DNA from: Tenebrio molitor
Taxonomy: Eukaryota > Arthropoda > Insecta > Coleoptera > Tenebrionidae
Assembly (NCBI RefSeq): GCF_963966145.1
Contig: NC_091048.1
Span: forward strand, 5,332,001-5,396,000
Direction of reading: 5' to 3'
DNA: 64,000 bases
The translations under genes and the position numbers were made by a program. The notes under the pieces are model-generated. The model had not been told where the DNA came from. It made no database searches and was given only the letters and a program-made list of their open reading frames with translations. Every line of letters starts with the position of its first letter. The first letter of the stretch is position 1. Shown here piece after piece: positions 31,406-44,964 of the stretch.

Positions 31406-32628
31406 ATGGAAAAATAATTGAAAAATCCCACAAAAAATGTCTCTAAAATCCTTTAAAAGATCCCAGTTTTTATACAACCCAAAAGTACCTCAAGCTCTAT
31501 AGACCGCGAAAACTTTGACACATGAAAAAGTACATACATAGTTAAAAATAACAAAAGAAAAACAACTTCAAAAGAACAAAGTATCCCTTGTTTTTAAAAA
31601 CCCAAAAATGACTTTTTTCTTCTGGAGCAGGACAATCAAAAATGGCTTTTCATTTCTGGGCCAGAGCAATTGGACAGCCAAATAAAAATTATTGAAATTT
31701 GGCCCAAAATGTTGTTAAAATGATAAATTGAAGAATAAATCAAAATCTCTTGTTTTTAGTTATTCATGACATTTTATTTCTGGATCATAAAAAATTGTCT
31801 CAAAAACTTAAAAAAATAGCATCACGGAGAAAAAAGAAGGAAATAATTATTTAAAACCATTAGAATACCGTAAGATTATCTTATGGTATTCAAAGTGAAA
31901 TAAAGAATAAATCTGAAATAATGAAAAAAGCGTTATGAATTTAGCCAGTTGAAGCAATTTACTAATTAATAAAACGATGCATATCTTGAATTTGAATAAT
32001 AAATTATCATAAGAGTTACAAACAAATTACGTCTTATCACGGATCTAGATAAGAAACAACGTGTTGCATTTTCGTCGTTTTTTGTGTTTAACGTAAATAG
32101 CGCTCTGAACGCTTTAAATGAGAAAGCTCGCATTTTAAGCGTTCGTGTAGTTTGTACAATACACAAAAAATACAACCGTGTGGCAGAATCCTTGCAAATA
32201 AAAATCTAAACAGGAATAGGTATAAATCAGAAGTTAGCAAAGTTAGAAAAAGCACATAAATAACTTTACCGCTGGCGCCACCTACAGCAAAAGAGACGTA
32301 TTTTTGGGTGATAGACACAGTTCCCCTAGTTATATCCGTAACGCGGTCTGTAGATGTGATACATTTTCCATGTTACTTGTCTATTCTATTCTTTGTCATA
32401 AGAGAAGAAGTGCAGTTCTTTGTAATTTGGTTGGTAGATTTTTCTTTACATATTTATAATAATAATAATGTCAGGTTATTCGGTTTGTTTATTTTAGATT
32501 TATTTGAATCGCGTAATAAAATTAATTGTCGTCTTTAGTTATGAAGAAAACATTTTTTCTTTGTATCATAATAACAACCATTTTTATGAAATGAATATTG
32601 ACTTATCATTCTTTGGAAATAAATACAT

Positions 32629-33080
32629 GCGAATTGCGTATTCGTCCACGAAGCTGAGCTGAGGGAACGATCCTATTCAAGTGAACGAAAGCGACATTGC
32701 TCTCGAGTGCATTTGGTTTTCTTCGATACCTCCTTAGAAACCGAGTCTATAACTTTGTATTAAATTTTTTAAATAGATCACATTTTTGGACTGATCTGTT
32801 GCTATAAAAGAAATTTAAATACAAAATAAACAAAGTTCTGTAACGCCAGTAAAGTGGTTGTGTGCACGTTGTGGAAATTGTGGAAATGGATGATGAAGAG
32901 TTACATGATCCTGATGATGTCCTGGAAGAGGCAAGTGCCGCAAGGTACCAAATTATGCGCGAATGAAAACCAGTGAGTGAAAGTTAGTGAGCGAAAAACG
33001 ATGAGCGAAAGTGAAGTGAACAAAATAGAAATCTTATCTACTGGTAACTATGGATACAGAATCACTTTCTAACGAGTTCT
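32629..33080 (+). repeat. Left arm of a large inverted repeat (partner 35440-35920)
   Basis: Contains ATTCGTCCACGAAGC, TTCAAGTGAACGAAAGC, GATCTGTTGCTAT, ACAAAGTTCTGTAA, GTGGTTGTGTGCAC and GTAACTATGGATACAGA, all found in reverse in the partner. The two arms enclose 2.36 kb without recognised genes. Possibly the ends of one large foldback element, or two inverted copies of one element. Confidence 0.8.
32886..32967 (+). pseudogene. Short N-terminal ORF in left arm, Crypton-like
   Basis: Reads MDDEELHDPDDVLEEASAAR and stops 7 codons later (QIMRE and TGA). The intact-looking homologue is in the right arm at 35534-35668. Confidence 0.4.
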
Positions 33081-35439
33081 AATGAGTTTTTGAATTGATT
33101 GAAATGCTCTAAAGTAACTGGTCTCCTTTTTTAAATTTTGGATAAACATTTTTGAAAGAAACAAAGATGAAATATATGAGGACCTTCCTTAAAAATGCGA
33201 AGTTGATACGCTTAAACTAATGAGGTTCAATAGTTTCAACAAAAAATAAATAAACCAAGGAAACTAAAATAATATAAATAGGGAGAACGTGAAGATCAAA
33301 TAATAATTTTTCATTCATTATAAAATCTCCAATGTTTTATTTTCGTATTTAATTATTCATAGCTTTTGTTCGAATTCCTCTCACATCTTGGATAACATAG
33401 AGAGAGCACTTTCTTCAAGTTACTTCTTTATCATAGAATTTTTAATGAACTTATTTATTTCTTTGTCATTAACATAATGTATTCACCACAGCGATATTTT
33501 CTGATAATATTTACTATCAACATTAAATGTAAACACATTCTTTTTTATATTTTTTGCTGGAAGAGCTTAGATCTGTAAACAAAATTTCTCTTCTAAAAGA
33601 AGTGTCTACTATTTCGGGGCTTATCATTTATAAAATAATTTTTGTTAACCCTTTTAAAGCATTTTCTTGTTATAATGTTTTTACGATTTATTGTAAATTA
33701 ACAAGTCTGTTATTCTACCTACAATGTTATACAAACAAGGAATAAAATAAATAAATGTGCCTAGCTGAAATCACCTTTTCTGAGTAACATCGCTGAAACA
33801 ACAAACAATTTGTTTTATTTTACTTTGCTCCTCATATTTCCAATATGTCTTATAAGTGTCAAATATTACATCGTGTGTACACTCACTCTATAAGTGTAAC
33901 TATTAATACATTGAAAATAGTACACATCAGCGACTTCAAAGGAAATACTTCATACTGAATGAGTCTTAATAAACACGGAACAATTTAACAATTATTTCTT
34001 TATTGTTACCGTCAAAATAATATTGACTTTGTCCTCTGATTACTAAATTTATTCATACCCAAATCAAATCCTAAGGAGCTGGATTTGCATTCATTACTTC
34101 TTTATTCGACCCAAAGTTATATTAGTAGGTTTAAGCTATTGAAATAATCTAAAGTCAAGGCCTAGTTTTAATATTAAAAGCTCATCGATTTAGCCCGACT
34201 CCTCTTACAAAAAAGAGCACAAATTAAATAATTTAGGCATAAGTGGTAATCAATAGACACTGTTTTTGCCCCCCTTAATAAAATTTGTACACACTCGTGT
34301 CTGAATTTTGCTTGAATTTTTAAAAAGCGTCGAAGCGTAATCGAGTGCTACATTGAAGGACTAAAAAATTTAAAACATTAAAATTATGTCATCGACGGGA
34401 TCGTTGAGGTGGCTGTGTACTTGACATTGCACTTGACACTGTAGGAGGCAATGACAGTTCGAAATGACTTTATCAAAACAATAGCCAGAGTGACTTGGCA
34501 ATAGTTTCTCGATTTCTGAGCTGAAGAAAGTGTGCAGATGTGTCTTGTGAATGATTTGTCCAATTCTGAATTTTACTTTAGCTTCAGAAAACAGTTTATG
34601 TGAAAAAATAAAGTTCAATTTCGGGAAGTTCAGAGATAGAAATAAATGTCAGATTAGATGCGTAATATTTTCAATATTGGAATTTTATCAACCGAAAAAG
34701 GCAATATTAAATTTTCATCGCATCAGCCATTTCGGCATTTATTAACTGATGCAAATTTAGCCACTGATGAACCAACTGAAAATGTGGCTCTGCATATTGC
34801 AGAGTATTAAATCCGAATAACAAAAGACCCAATCGATTTTCGACTAAGCTTTGCCAACGCAATGAGCGACGTCCAAAAATGGAAAAGCGGACACGTTGAA
34901 TAGCTCCAGCTAGCTTGCAGTCATGTGTGTGCATACAAAAGTTGAGCTGGCATGCAGTTTGATGCATGATGGTGCGTTTTAACGAATTGAATTTCCAAGT
35001 GAAGGAATTTAAATGTGCGGTGAAACTTTGCAGTCTCATTATTGCAACACCGAATAGTAATTGTGGAGCGTCGACAGCTCTAGCGCCACGGAGCGGTTTA
35101 AATGGGAAATTTATAGGTGTTGTGTCAGTGTCAACGTCGTAAACGTCTACAAATTTGCATTATAAACAAGTCGGAAGTAATGGAGTGATGGTCGTTGAAC
35201 GGGTTATGTCAACGAGCACTCTGATTTACCTAATTTTCTATTTTATGCAAATGGACATTATACTATTGTGTTCATGTGTTTTGTACTTGCCAAAAATATC
35301 GTTTCCATAATTTTCTGTGGATTGAAAATGTTTTGAAATGTTTTTAAAAGATAGATTTTCAAACGATAATGTGAATAATGTGTTACTTAAGTAATATTTT
35401 AAGTAGGTCTATACAGTGATTCTTACAAAATAATTTTGT
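33081..35439. other. Spacer between inverted arms; no gene recognised
   Basis: AT-rich, with a minus-strand 110-codon open frame (34707-35039) of unrecognised content and a patch containing GTCGACAGCTCTAGCGCCAC near 35072. No transposase or reverse-transcriptase motif was seen. Confidence 0.35.
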
Positions 35440-35920
35440 TCAATACCTCTCTAAAAAGTGAGTCTGTATCCATAGTTACCACTGAGTGAAGGTTTCTCTT
35501 TCGTTCGCTTCACTTTCGCTCATCGTTTTTCGCTCACTGTTTTTCACTCGTAAATTTTTCCAGTGCTTTCTGATAACGTAATTTCGATTTTTTTGGCAAC
35601 ATTTTGTACCTCGCGGCATTTGCCTCTTCCAAGACATTATCAGGAACATATAACTCTTCATCATCCATGTTCACAATTTCCACAATGTGCACACAACCAC
35701 TTCATTCACATTACAGAACTTTGTTTATTGTATTTTTTTCCCATAGCAACAGATCCGTCCAAAAATTTGATTTATTTTTATTTAAAATTTTGAATACAAA
35801 GTTACAGACTCAATTTCTAAGGAGATATCGAACAAAACCAAATACAGCAATCGAGAGTAAGGCTGCTTTCGTTCACTTGAATTGCAGCTCCGCTTCGTGG
35901 ACGAACACGCATTTCGCGTG
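35440..35920 (-). repeat. Right arm of the large inverted repeat
   Basis: Inverse of 32629-33080 with moderate divergence. It runs into the 65-bp hairpin at 35865-35929 and the direct repeat starting at 35832. Confidence 0.8.
35534..35668 (-). pseudogene. 44-codon ORF resembling Crypton/tyrosine-recombinase N-terminus
   Basis: Starts MDDEELYVPDNVLEEANAAR and continues YKMLPKKSKLRYQKALEKF before a stop. The pattern LP.KSK..Y....E.F is common near the N-terminus of Crypton-type tyrosine recombinases of insects, where it begins a SAM-like DNA-binding domain. No recombinase catalytic part is present. The family call is from pattern memory only. Confidence 0.45.
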
Positions 35921-36200
35921 AACGAAAGCTTTGCCTCCCTCATCTTACTGTAAATAGCTATTATTTTGGAATTGTTTCTTCAGATTATCATTTTCTTCTA
36001 TCGTTCCTTGTATCCATAAAAATATATTATAAATGATATTGACAAAATTAAAGAATTCAACCAAGTATCTAAATAATGTAAGACAAAAATGTTTTGCTAT
36101 CAGAATTTTACAAATACATAGGTCTTCATTTATTTTCTCATGCAGATCTTAATGAATCTGTGTTGACATTATTTCTTTGTAATCAAAATATTGATTGAGA
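35832..36200 (+). repeat. Direct repeat, copy 1 (copy 2 at 37226-37590)
   Basis: About 365 bp repeated with few differences, beginning ACAAAACCAAATACAGCA. Both copies include an identical 65-bp hairpin (35865-35929) bounded by GCTTTCGTTCAC and GTGAACGAAAGC, then CTGTAAATAG and TCATGCAGATCTTAATGAAT. Only copy 1 is joined to the inverted arm at 35440. Confidence 0.85.
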
Positions 36201-37225
36201 TAATTTTGTAAAACATTTATATATGTATGTAGTTGCTTTGATGGACATGATTAAATGTAATTTGCTCCATTTTTTAAATAGCCTTAGACGCCTTCTGGTT
36301 GACAGAGTTTCGCAATCATTTTTTGTCTGCAATTAAAATATAAAATGTGTGTTATTAGTTTCCGGAAATTTCTGTAGCGCCCCTTAATTATGGTGTTGCA
36401 GCTCAAAATTTCTTGTAAAAAGTCTCTGAAACCACAATCACCAGGTCTGATTTTTTAGTATCTCGAGAGCTATTAAAGTTGTTACTTAAAATGTGCTTTC
36501 GGTGAGTTTCTAACGAATTCTTATGTGTTCAGGGATTTTGAGGGGAAGCTGAATAAAGTGAAAAAAATACAGCTAAGCAACAATTCCTAGTTTATTTTTA
36601 TGATAAGACGTTTCAGGAAAAATATGATCTATCAGGTTCCAAACATTTATAAAATTTCAAATGAAACAAAAAGATAAATTTTAATTGAAACGAATTTATT
36701 GTAATTTTTTCACCAATAACATGTAATTTTAAAATAAGCATTGCTTATTATTTGTAAAGAATTTACAACGAATTATTGAATCATCCTTTATGAAATTAAT
36801 TGTGACAAATGTTGGTGGATTCACATGTCCTTTAATCATTGTGTCTGGTTTTTACCAAAGATTATAAATTTTCTGTGAAATATCTCTTTGGAGTTGCTTC
36901 ACCATAATGAAATATGCGCAGCAACATAATAACGTTTATATTTGACAGGAAATGCTGATAAGTCTCTTTTAATTAACGGTGTTGTTATTTTATTCTTATC
37001 CTATTATTACTATTTGTCATGTGACACGATTGTCTTGGCTTGCTGACAGTGTGCACTTAAAGAACATTCATTCATATTTTTCTAATTTTAAATTATCCTA
37101 GCTCACCATTTCCATTTTATTATTAATAATTTATTTGAAATAAAAACAGAAGAATACGTTAAAAATAAAAAAAAAGATTAAGAATTGTAAAATTTTGTGA
37201 AAAATATTGTTTTATAATCAATCAC

Positions 37226-37590
37226 AAAACCAAATACAGCACTCGAGAGTAAGGCCGCTTTCGTTCACTTGAATTGCAGCTCCGCTTCGTGGACGAACAC
37301 GCATTTCGCGTGAACGAAAGCTTTGCCTTCCTTACTCTTACTGTAAATAGATATTATCTTGGAATTGTTTCTTCAGATTATAATTTTGTTCTACCGTTCC
37401 TTGTATCCATAAAAATATATTATAAATGATACTGACAAGATTAAAGAATTCAACCAAGCATCTAAGTAATGTAAGACAAAAATGTGTTGCTATTCAGAAT
37501 TTTCCAAATACATAGGTCTTCATTTATTTTCTCATGCAGATCTTAATGAATCTCTGTTGACATTATTTCTTTGTAATAAAAATATTATGT
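37226..37590 (+). repeat. Direct repeat, copy 2
   Basis: Second copy of 35832-36200; its 65-bp hairpin is at 37257-37321 and appears identical. It begins within ATAATCAATCACAAAACC, and a similar TTTTATAATCAATCATTAAG follows the copy at about 37605. Confidence 0.85.
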
Positions 37591-37675
37591 ATATAGTTAT
37601 ATTGTTTTATAATCAATCATTAAGGTGAAATAATCTCTTGATTTGCCACGTAAGTGTTTGTTTTTAATCTTTAAA

Positions 37676-37790
37676 GCCAGTTTCCCCCAGTTGGCGACCT
37701 CGACTTCGCCTCGGTCTTCAATCTCTGGGCTTACCACAAAAAGACTCACTTCTACTCTTAATGATATAATCTACTATTTTTCCAAAAATT
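37676..37790 (+). repeat. Dispersed repeat, copy 1 (copy 2 at 43745-43850)
   Basis: CCCAGTTGGCGACCTCGACT, then CTCGG, CACAAAAAG and CTTAATGATATAAT occur in the same order in both places. The GC-rich core GACCTCGACTTCGCCTCGGTC is itself near-palindromic. Confidence 0.7.
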
Positions 37791-39911
37791 TAACTTTTAG
37801 TTTTAATTCCCAAGGTTTTTTGGGTTTTTGAACATTAAATTAAAACTAATATGTGAGTTTCCAGAGAAATCATATTCTCTCTGTACTTACTACACTCTCT
37901 CTGTCAACATGTTTTATTATTGCTAGTGTTATTTAATGAAGTAAGAATTTTTTCCCTCTCTTCGCCATTTCCCCCATTTTTCCTCTTTCTGTTATTTATC
38001 CAAGCTTGTTTTTTTTAGTACATACTTTCCTCCTTCGATACTAAAATATGCCAGACACTTGCAAACATGTAATTCTTCGTGCTCTTTTGACAAATAATAT
38101 TTGTCATGATGCAACTCCCTCCACCTGCCAAATAAATCTATAATCAGAGAGAAGTGCCACAACCTGGAAGTCGCGTCAAGAACTCCCAATCGTGGACGTG
38201 TTTAGTTGTTAATGTTGCTGGTGAGTACGAACCGCTCGCAGCATCTCGCCGAGGCGATCTCAGCCAGTAATTCACACTAAACGGTCTATTTTCCGGTTAT
38301 AGCGCTTACGAGATCTGACAGAATGAATCAAATCCTCGAGGTATAGCTAGTAATTAGGCTCCTTTATAAAATTACAAACACCTGCGTAAATCTCGGTTCG
38401 CATCAGATCCAGATGTTTAATTCAAGAGCCACACCTTCGCCTGTACAGCAACACCGTTCTCCCTCTTCGGAACCTCTTTATCTCGCGCCTTTATCGAATG
38501 AGAATTTTTAATTAGGTTAATCCCAGATTCGCGATGAACCTCATTAATAATCCCACACGGAGCAAGTTTTTGCCACCGACTTGGTCCGAGCTAGACCTGG
38601 CAGATTTCCTTGTGAGGCTCGGCCAGAATTGCTTTCATCTAGCAGTGCCTGGAGGTACGTCAGAACAGACAAACGGGCTCCACAATTTGTTATTCGCGAC
38701 CACCTGTGCACATATCTATTATTTCATTTATATACACCGGACTGCTCCGGGCCATGTATTACTCGCTATTTATTAGCGCATTGATTATTCACCGGCACAC
38801 CGGATTTACTCGGATCATTATTACATTCACAATTCAATAAATCGTTCTCCTCATCGATGTGGAACTCTCTAATAATTTCATTACATAAAACCGGTGTAAC
38901 GATTATGGGATTAGCCAACGGGGCAAACACAGATAATGGAAAATTCGACGTCTCTGTGTTTATTTCCACTTAAACGTCGAATTGTGCTAATTGTATCTAG
39001 ATCTGTTTATTGCCACCAAATAAAAATTAAGTCCGGCTGATAACGCCAAAAATACCTTGTATTTGTGTCGATTTTATCGCGCCAAATCAAGCCATAAAGC
39101 TATTTTTGTACCCTATTGGTTGGGCAACGGATTAGTCACAAAATGTCAAAGGGGTCATAATGTGGAACTGACACCTGTGAAACAATGTAATTACGAATCT
39201 GACGCGTGGCCTTCGTTCTGCACGTGCTGCTTTTCTTGGTAGAACGCGTTGCAAACATCTCATTGGCTGCGATCGAACCCATCAATTAATTACCCACTCC
39301 AAATCGCACTTCTGACAAAACTGGAGTACCACCAGCGCTGTCTGAAATCTGCAAATTCTAGCTCTTCAAGAGAGAAAGTGATTGGCGGTACTTCTGCGAT
39401 AATGCGTTGCTCCGGGTGAACATTATTGCAGTTTTATTTTTCCAAGGTAATATCTTAATTTTATTGGCTCTAAATGCGCCTGGAGTGCATTGTGTTGAAT
39501 GATTGCTTTCAAGGTCTCGTTCTCAAAATAGTTTCAGTGGAATAGAAACGTCTGGAAATTGTGGAAACACGAGGTGAAAGCTGCAAGTTTTCATTACGCG
39601 AATGGTTCTGGAAGCTTTTCAGCTCTTAATTGCGTGATGCGTGAAATATCTTGAAATGGAGTGTTACCAGGATGCTACTCGTGGGAAAATGCAACCCATT
39701 GTTGGGTATTACCTTCCGGAAGTTACCCGTATGGTTATTTTAATGATACATATTACTTACCACTTGGTTTAACCGGTGTGGTGTGTGATTTAGAGATGAA
39801 GCACTTTCACTTGATATTAGAATTTTTACAAAGCTAAAAGCGGTGCTTCCATATGCAACTTCTTGTAGTCCACTCATCTATGAAGGTATTATTGAGACAA
39901 TTTGGACAAAC
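37791..39911. other. Non-coding; unusually GC-balanced, possible regulatory DNA
   Basis: From about 38190 to 39730 the sequence is more balanced and complex than its AT-rich surroundings, with no repeats and only short frames. TAATTAG-type homeodomain-like words occur (for example around 38350 and 38510). This is compatible with intronic enhancers, but no specific element can be claimed. Confidence 0.3.
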
Positions 39912-40190
39912 ATGAAGATATCTACATTGGTGTTATTTTTGTTATCATTTTCTTTTCACGAAGAAGTTTTGTCAGTACGCAACAAGTTCTCCAACCACGA
40001 GCGTCGTTTTCAGAGCACTAGATCCCGGGATTGCGTTGCATGTTTTGGTAGCACTTGCAACAGCCCCAGTGTGCAGTTAGGGATGCCCTCCCGCAGTCTC
40101 CGCAGAAGAAGACCGCCAGCGGGAGAGCGCGATTGCTCCCGTCCTGGGAACCAGGATTACCTCACAACCTTTTATCAAGCAAACGTGTGA
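39912..40190 (+). CDS. Possible small secreted protein, unidentified
   Basis: From ATG 39912 a 92-codon frame begins MKISTLVLFLLSFSFHEEVL, a credible signal peptide (short basic start, hydrophobic core). The mature part is Arg/Ser-rich with cysteines in CVACFGSTC and one later, and a basic RRRRPP stretch that could be a processing site. An upstream in-frame ATG at 39843 would spoil the signal peptide, so 39912 is preferred. No family is recognised and the frame could be chance; an overlapping frame (40055-40351) is also open. It lies in the putative long intron. Confidence 0.3.
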   Translation: MKISTLVLFLLSFSFHEEVLSVRNKFSNHERRFQSTRSRDCVACFGSTCNSPSVQLGMPSRSLRRRRPPAGERDCSRPGNQDYLTTFYQANV

Positions 40191-40359
40191 TCTGTCAATT
40201 TGGTTGCCACCACCAGCCATCCCTACAAGATGCGCTCGATCAACGGCCCAGCCGTGTCATGAACCAAAGGTGTCCCACCCGAACCTGGTTCGGTGTCCAG
40301 GAATACACCATGGTATTTGCCAGAGGTTTTACACCTTTTCAGCAGAGGTAGTTTTTCTG

Positions 40360-43300
40360 CTGCGTTTTTAAAATTCGCCCAACCTTCAACCAATTTTTTG
40401 AACTATTGGCAATTTGGAAACTGTCACACTAGAGTCTGCTACTTGCTAAAATAGCGGGAATGTGGATCTATTTCTTTGTTTTTTCTATCTCATCTGCCAA
40501 GAATAAACAGAAGTGCTTCTGTTCCATTTTCCATGTTCCTGTGTCACTAATTTCTTGCATATTTTCGTCGTTCCAAAAAATTGCTAACTGCAGTCATTTT
40601 CCAGTTCTCAGATCGCCCACCAAGCTTCTGAATATTTATGTAATTCTACCATTTGTAAACAAACAGATGCACTTAATTCCTTTCCGATAACCCTAGTGTT
40701 TTGCAATCTCGAATTAAACGAAATTTAAGAACTCTCAAATAAACGCGGACGCTTTTCCATCGACTGTTTGTTTCTCTACGACTTTTTTTTCTCAGCTACT
40801 GTTTTAAATTTCCCAAGCGGTGTCCTATTTCTACTCCTGAATAATACTTTGTGTATAATAATAGTGATGCGCTTTATATACAGTTTACACTAGAAATGCG
40901 GTGGTACGAGGTTAAATATAAATTGGCCGAGTAAAAAATAACTCCAGGCCATTGCTAAGAAGCTTTGCGTTGAAGCAGTCGATTAAACCGCATTTCACAA
41001 GGCGCCTCGGACAAATTCGAATGACAGAACACACTTCGCTCTTTCATATTTTAATTGAGTTTATGTACTCGAGAGGATCGCTCCAAACAACGCCTTTGAG
41101 GTACGAAGTGGGGAATAGTTCGTGATGGATTTTATTTGGGAAGGTTGTTAGTTTTGGTTAAATCTCGACTGGTGGATTTAAATTGGGTTGGTTACCTTCA
41201 GGCCACGAGCGGTGTTGTATCCAGAGACCGATGCTATTTTCCAGTGATTAACAACAATTGAGAGTGTGACCCTCTGGACAATTCGCAGTGAAATTTATCA
41301 ACATTTTATTTAAGAATCCGTTGCTCACTTTATCATTTCGGAACGAGAATAATATCTTTCCACTTGGCCAATTATCATTGTGTTTTATGTTGTACCTCTA
41401 TAATTATCGTTAAAACAAACACACTTCTCATGATGAAAGCACCACTTGATTTTTTTCGGTAGTGTTATCATTTATCATTCGATCACAGGAGCTAAGCAGC
41501 ACTGGATGCGGTTAATATTTGGATGGGTGGGGGCCGAAAACACTACCTTCAGGTGAATGTGTAGCAAAAGAAATGATAATATAGTAGATGCTTTATACAA
41601 GCGAAAAGGAATAAATAAATGCGGCCTCGATGCTGTGCCCCATTTTAAAAATAATAAGCAAATTAGTTCTAGACAGTAGATGTTTTCTCTTAATTTAGAG
41701 TAACATAACAAGAGCTGCCTGCCCGGAGGAAAGCGTATAAAGAGGTGTTTGAGGTATACGCGCATGCATAATGGATTATGGGGGCTGCGGTGAAATTTCG
41801 TTTCAGTTGCTTTGATAATCCTCAAGTAAACAATAATAATAATTAATTACATACCATCATGTCAGGTCATTCCTTTGTATTGTGGAAGCTTGAATGTGGA
41901 TTTGGATATCTGCGAAGGAGAGGAACATTTCAGTATGTACTTATTCGGAATCAGCACCATCCTGTGCGACTTTACAGAAATGAGGGAGACACTTTCAGGA
42001 AGGACTAGAGTCGACTGAACACGTCTGTAATTATGGAAAAAAATATTAGCCATGAAAAAATGGTACTCGGGGACCATCAGATGCGTGTTTGTCATATAGC
42101 TGAAGAGGTTGAGAATCAATAAAGATTGTGTTGATGAGAACCTCCGAAATCTTTTCTCAGAAGCAAAATGGGAACCAGTTGGGTGCCGAAAATGTTGCAC
42201 TACTCGACCAGGAAGAATATATTTGAAATTCTCTATCGGAGAGTAGTCAGTGATGAAACCTGGATATTGCAGCATGATCCAGAGTAACAATGAGAATCGA
42301 ATCTGTGGGCTGGATAAAAAGAGCAAAAAGCTACCAAATTGTATTTTTATATTTTGAATTTGTGACAGGATGTTGCTACTTTATGATGTCTCAAAAGGTT
42401 CCACAATGCATAGCAATTACAATGAAGAGCTCATTTTGCCATGAAGGAGAAATGAAGAGAAAAGAAAGTGAAGAAACTTCAGAGAAGGATTTTGCTGCTT
42501 TGTGATACATAATACGATACTCGTAATATGTACTTCATTCACAATCTCAAGCAGGTAATCAGCGGCCCACCGTAGAGAGTTGATCGAGCTCCTAAAGATT
42601 TCTTCCTGCTCCGAGAGTTAAAAAAAATGCAACGGGTTTTTGGACGTTTATGTTTGATTTATTCACTTCTTATTAGTCATTAGTAAGGCAAATGCATTTA
42701 TCGAAAGTAATAAAGTGGCATAAATATGCAATTAAAACTGTATCTTGTGTGGATATCATCAGTATTAAGAAATATTTCAAATAATGACAGATAAATATTT
42801 ATGTTCCTGAAACAATACTCTGCAGTTATGTAAAAAACCAGGAAGATAAGAAACGAAATGAAATTTAATATGAATCGATTCGTTGAAGCTGATCTTTTCT
42901 GCGCTGCTCTAGATAACAGACTCTCAATTACCGCTAAAAATAAAAAGTTTATTTGTACCAGGACAAATTTTATAATAAGCTACCCACGTGTGGTCTATTC
43001 GTATCCCAGAAGAGCATAAACTGAATTATCTCAAGAACTATCGCAATTTCTGTTAGATAAAGCTGTTACTGGCAATAAAATGATTGAAATAAGGTTTTCA
43101 GTACACTGGAGATAATTCAAGTAGAAATATAGTTTACTTTGGCTGGAGTCAGCGATCGGTGGGGAGTAGTAAGGCTTTCTATTCTTTGCAATGCTTCTGG
43201 TAGTATCATGTGGAAGTCAGAAACAGAAAGGAGTAATGCTGCAGCATCCCTCACTAATCGCGCTTTTGTGTGTCTCTGTAGAAACGGTGGAAGTGGCTTT

Positions 43301-43740
43301 TTTTGTGACCGGACTTCAAATCCAAGGAGTTGAAATGACTACAGGTGGCTAGACCAAGTCAAATGTAAGGTCGTTTGAAACATTTCGCACGATTTATTTA
43401 TCAATAATTACACGAAATATTTAATACGTATCCCTATTAAAAAAAGCCTCTAAAAAAGAGAAATAACGAAATTATTACCCAATATGCATAGATGGCCGTT
43501 CAACGTTAAAAAGTAAACTTTAGACTTTAGTAGATTTTACTATTATTCAATCTTCAAGTATTAATAATATTTCAACAAGAGAACTAGAAATTACTGGTGC
43601 CTTAAAATTTGAAAATTGTAAGTTTGAAAATTGTCATTTTACTGTTACTGCAGCAAAAGAAGATAAACGAGTTCATGTTCAATTTTTTTTTTTTGTGATA
43701 ATATAGTAGGTATACATACATCATTCAGAGTAGAAGGTCT
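40360..43740. other. No gene recognised
   Basis: Mostly unique AT-rich sequence. The longest frames (41475-41825 and 41862-42326, minus) show no recognisable domain. A purine-rich region lies around 42280-42500. Confidence 0.35.
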
Positions 43741-43744
43741 TTTT

Positions 43745-43850
43745 CTGCTTCGCCCAGTTGCCGACCTCGACTATGTCTCGGCTTAGCACAAAAAGGACAC
43801 AGTTCTACACTTAATGATATAATTAATCTACTATTTGATTTAGATTTGTA
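43745..43850 (+). repeat. Dispersed repeat, copy 2 (copy 1 at 37676-37790)
   Basis: Shares CCGACCTCGACT, CTCGG, AGCACAAAAAGGACAC-like sequence and CTTAATGATATAAT with copy 1, in the same orientation, 6 kb apart. Confidence 0.7.
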
Positions 43851-44964
43851 GTATGTAAATTTAAACTGAAAAAAGGGAACACTGTTGATGGTAGACCTGG
43901 CAGTTTGGTAAGAAAAAAAATCCCAATTTATTTCTGTTAGGGCAATAAAAAAATGCATACATATATTTCGAATTTAACAGGAAAAAAAAAAATCTCGATT
44001 AGCATTGCCTACAAGTGTAGACATTTTATAGAATGACATCGTTGTTGCCAGGTTTATAAAAATATATCTGATTTGCCTTCAGTTTGTGCGCTTAATATTT
44101 TTTCTCAGAATAAGAAACACTAAACAAAATCAGAAAAAAAAAATACAGACGTGCATACCAAGACACATTGTCTTGTCAAATAATATTGTTACAAATCTAG
44201 AACGTGGTAACAGAGCTGTGACAAGAGCTGGCAGCGAAAATGATAATTTTATCGCAAAGCAAAATGATAAAGAAATGTGAAATAGTGAACACGAGATACC
44301 TTCTTTCAAGAATGACTTAAAAACAAATCACACAACCACTTTTTCAGACACAAAATTCTACTACATGTATGCATTTTCAAGGTCAACTGTTCAATTAACA
44401 ATTAAATTTGAATATCTAATAATAAATGTATCTATATTTGTAGGTTCTTGTAGAAAAACGTTGTTTACAATTTCAGCGTTTTTTCTCTCATTAAAATTAA
44501 TTTTCCATATGCCTTTATTTAATTAAAGCAATAAAAGAGTGTGTTTCTGGTGTCAAGTAGCCAAACACCAAAAAAGCATCAACATAACTGGCACTGTGAG
44601 GTCATTTACTCCCGAAGTCACAAATAATAACATTTACAAAGACAAGACTGTCACTGGTTTATATGTTGTGCGCATCGAGGTTTTCTCAGATCTAATCTTA
44701 GAAGAGTGTAAGTTAATTATTTTTTATTTGTAGTAAAACTACAAAAAAAAAAAATATTTTTTAAAGTAGATAATTTAAGAGAATTAACAAAATGTTTTTC
44801 TGACATTTATCTTGCTAGTTTTATTACATTTGAAAAAATAAGTCGACCTTGAAAATCGTATTGTTTTTGAATTTAAAACAAGATGTAAAAGTAGCCGAAG
44901 GTTTTAAAATAATTTCGGATTCGGTGCGAGTGCCAAGTGTAGGTGTTTTTATTAATGTTAGTAA

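Noticed and set aside
35476..35664. 62-codon minus ORF in the right inverted arm
   Set aside because: It is out of frame with the frame shared by both arms (MDDEEL...).
43560..44740. Possible gene remnants (short frames at 44086-44280 and 44539-44733)
   Set aside because: Somewhat protein-like, but no family motif, no consistent frame and no splice model.
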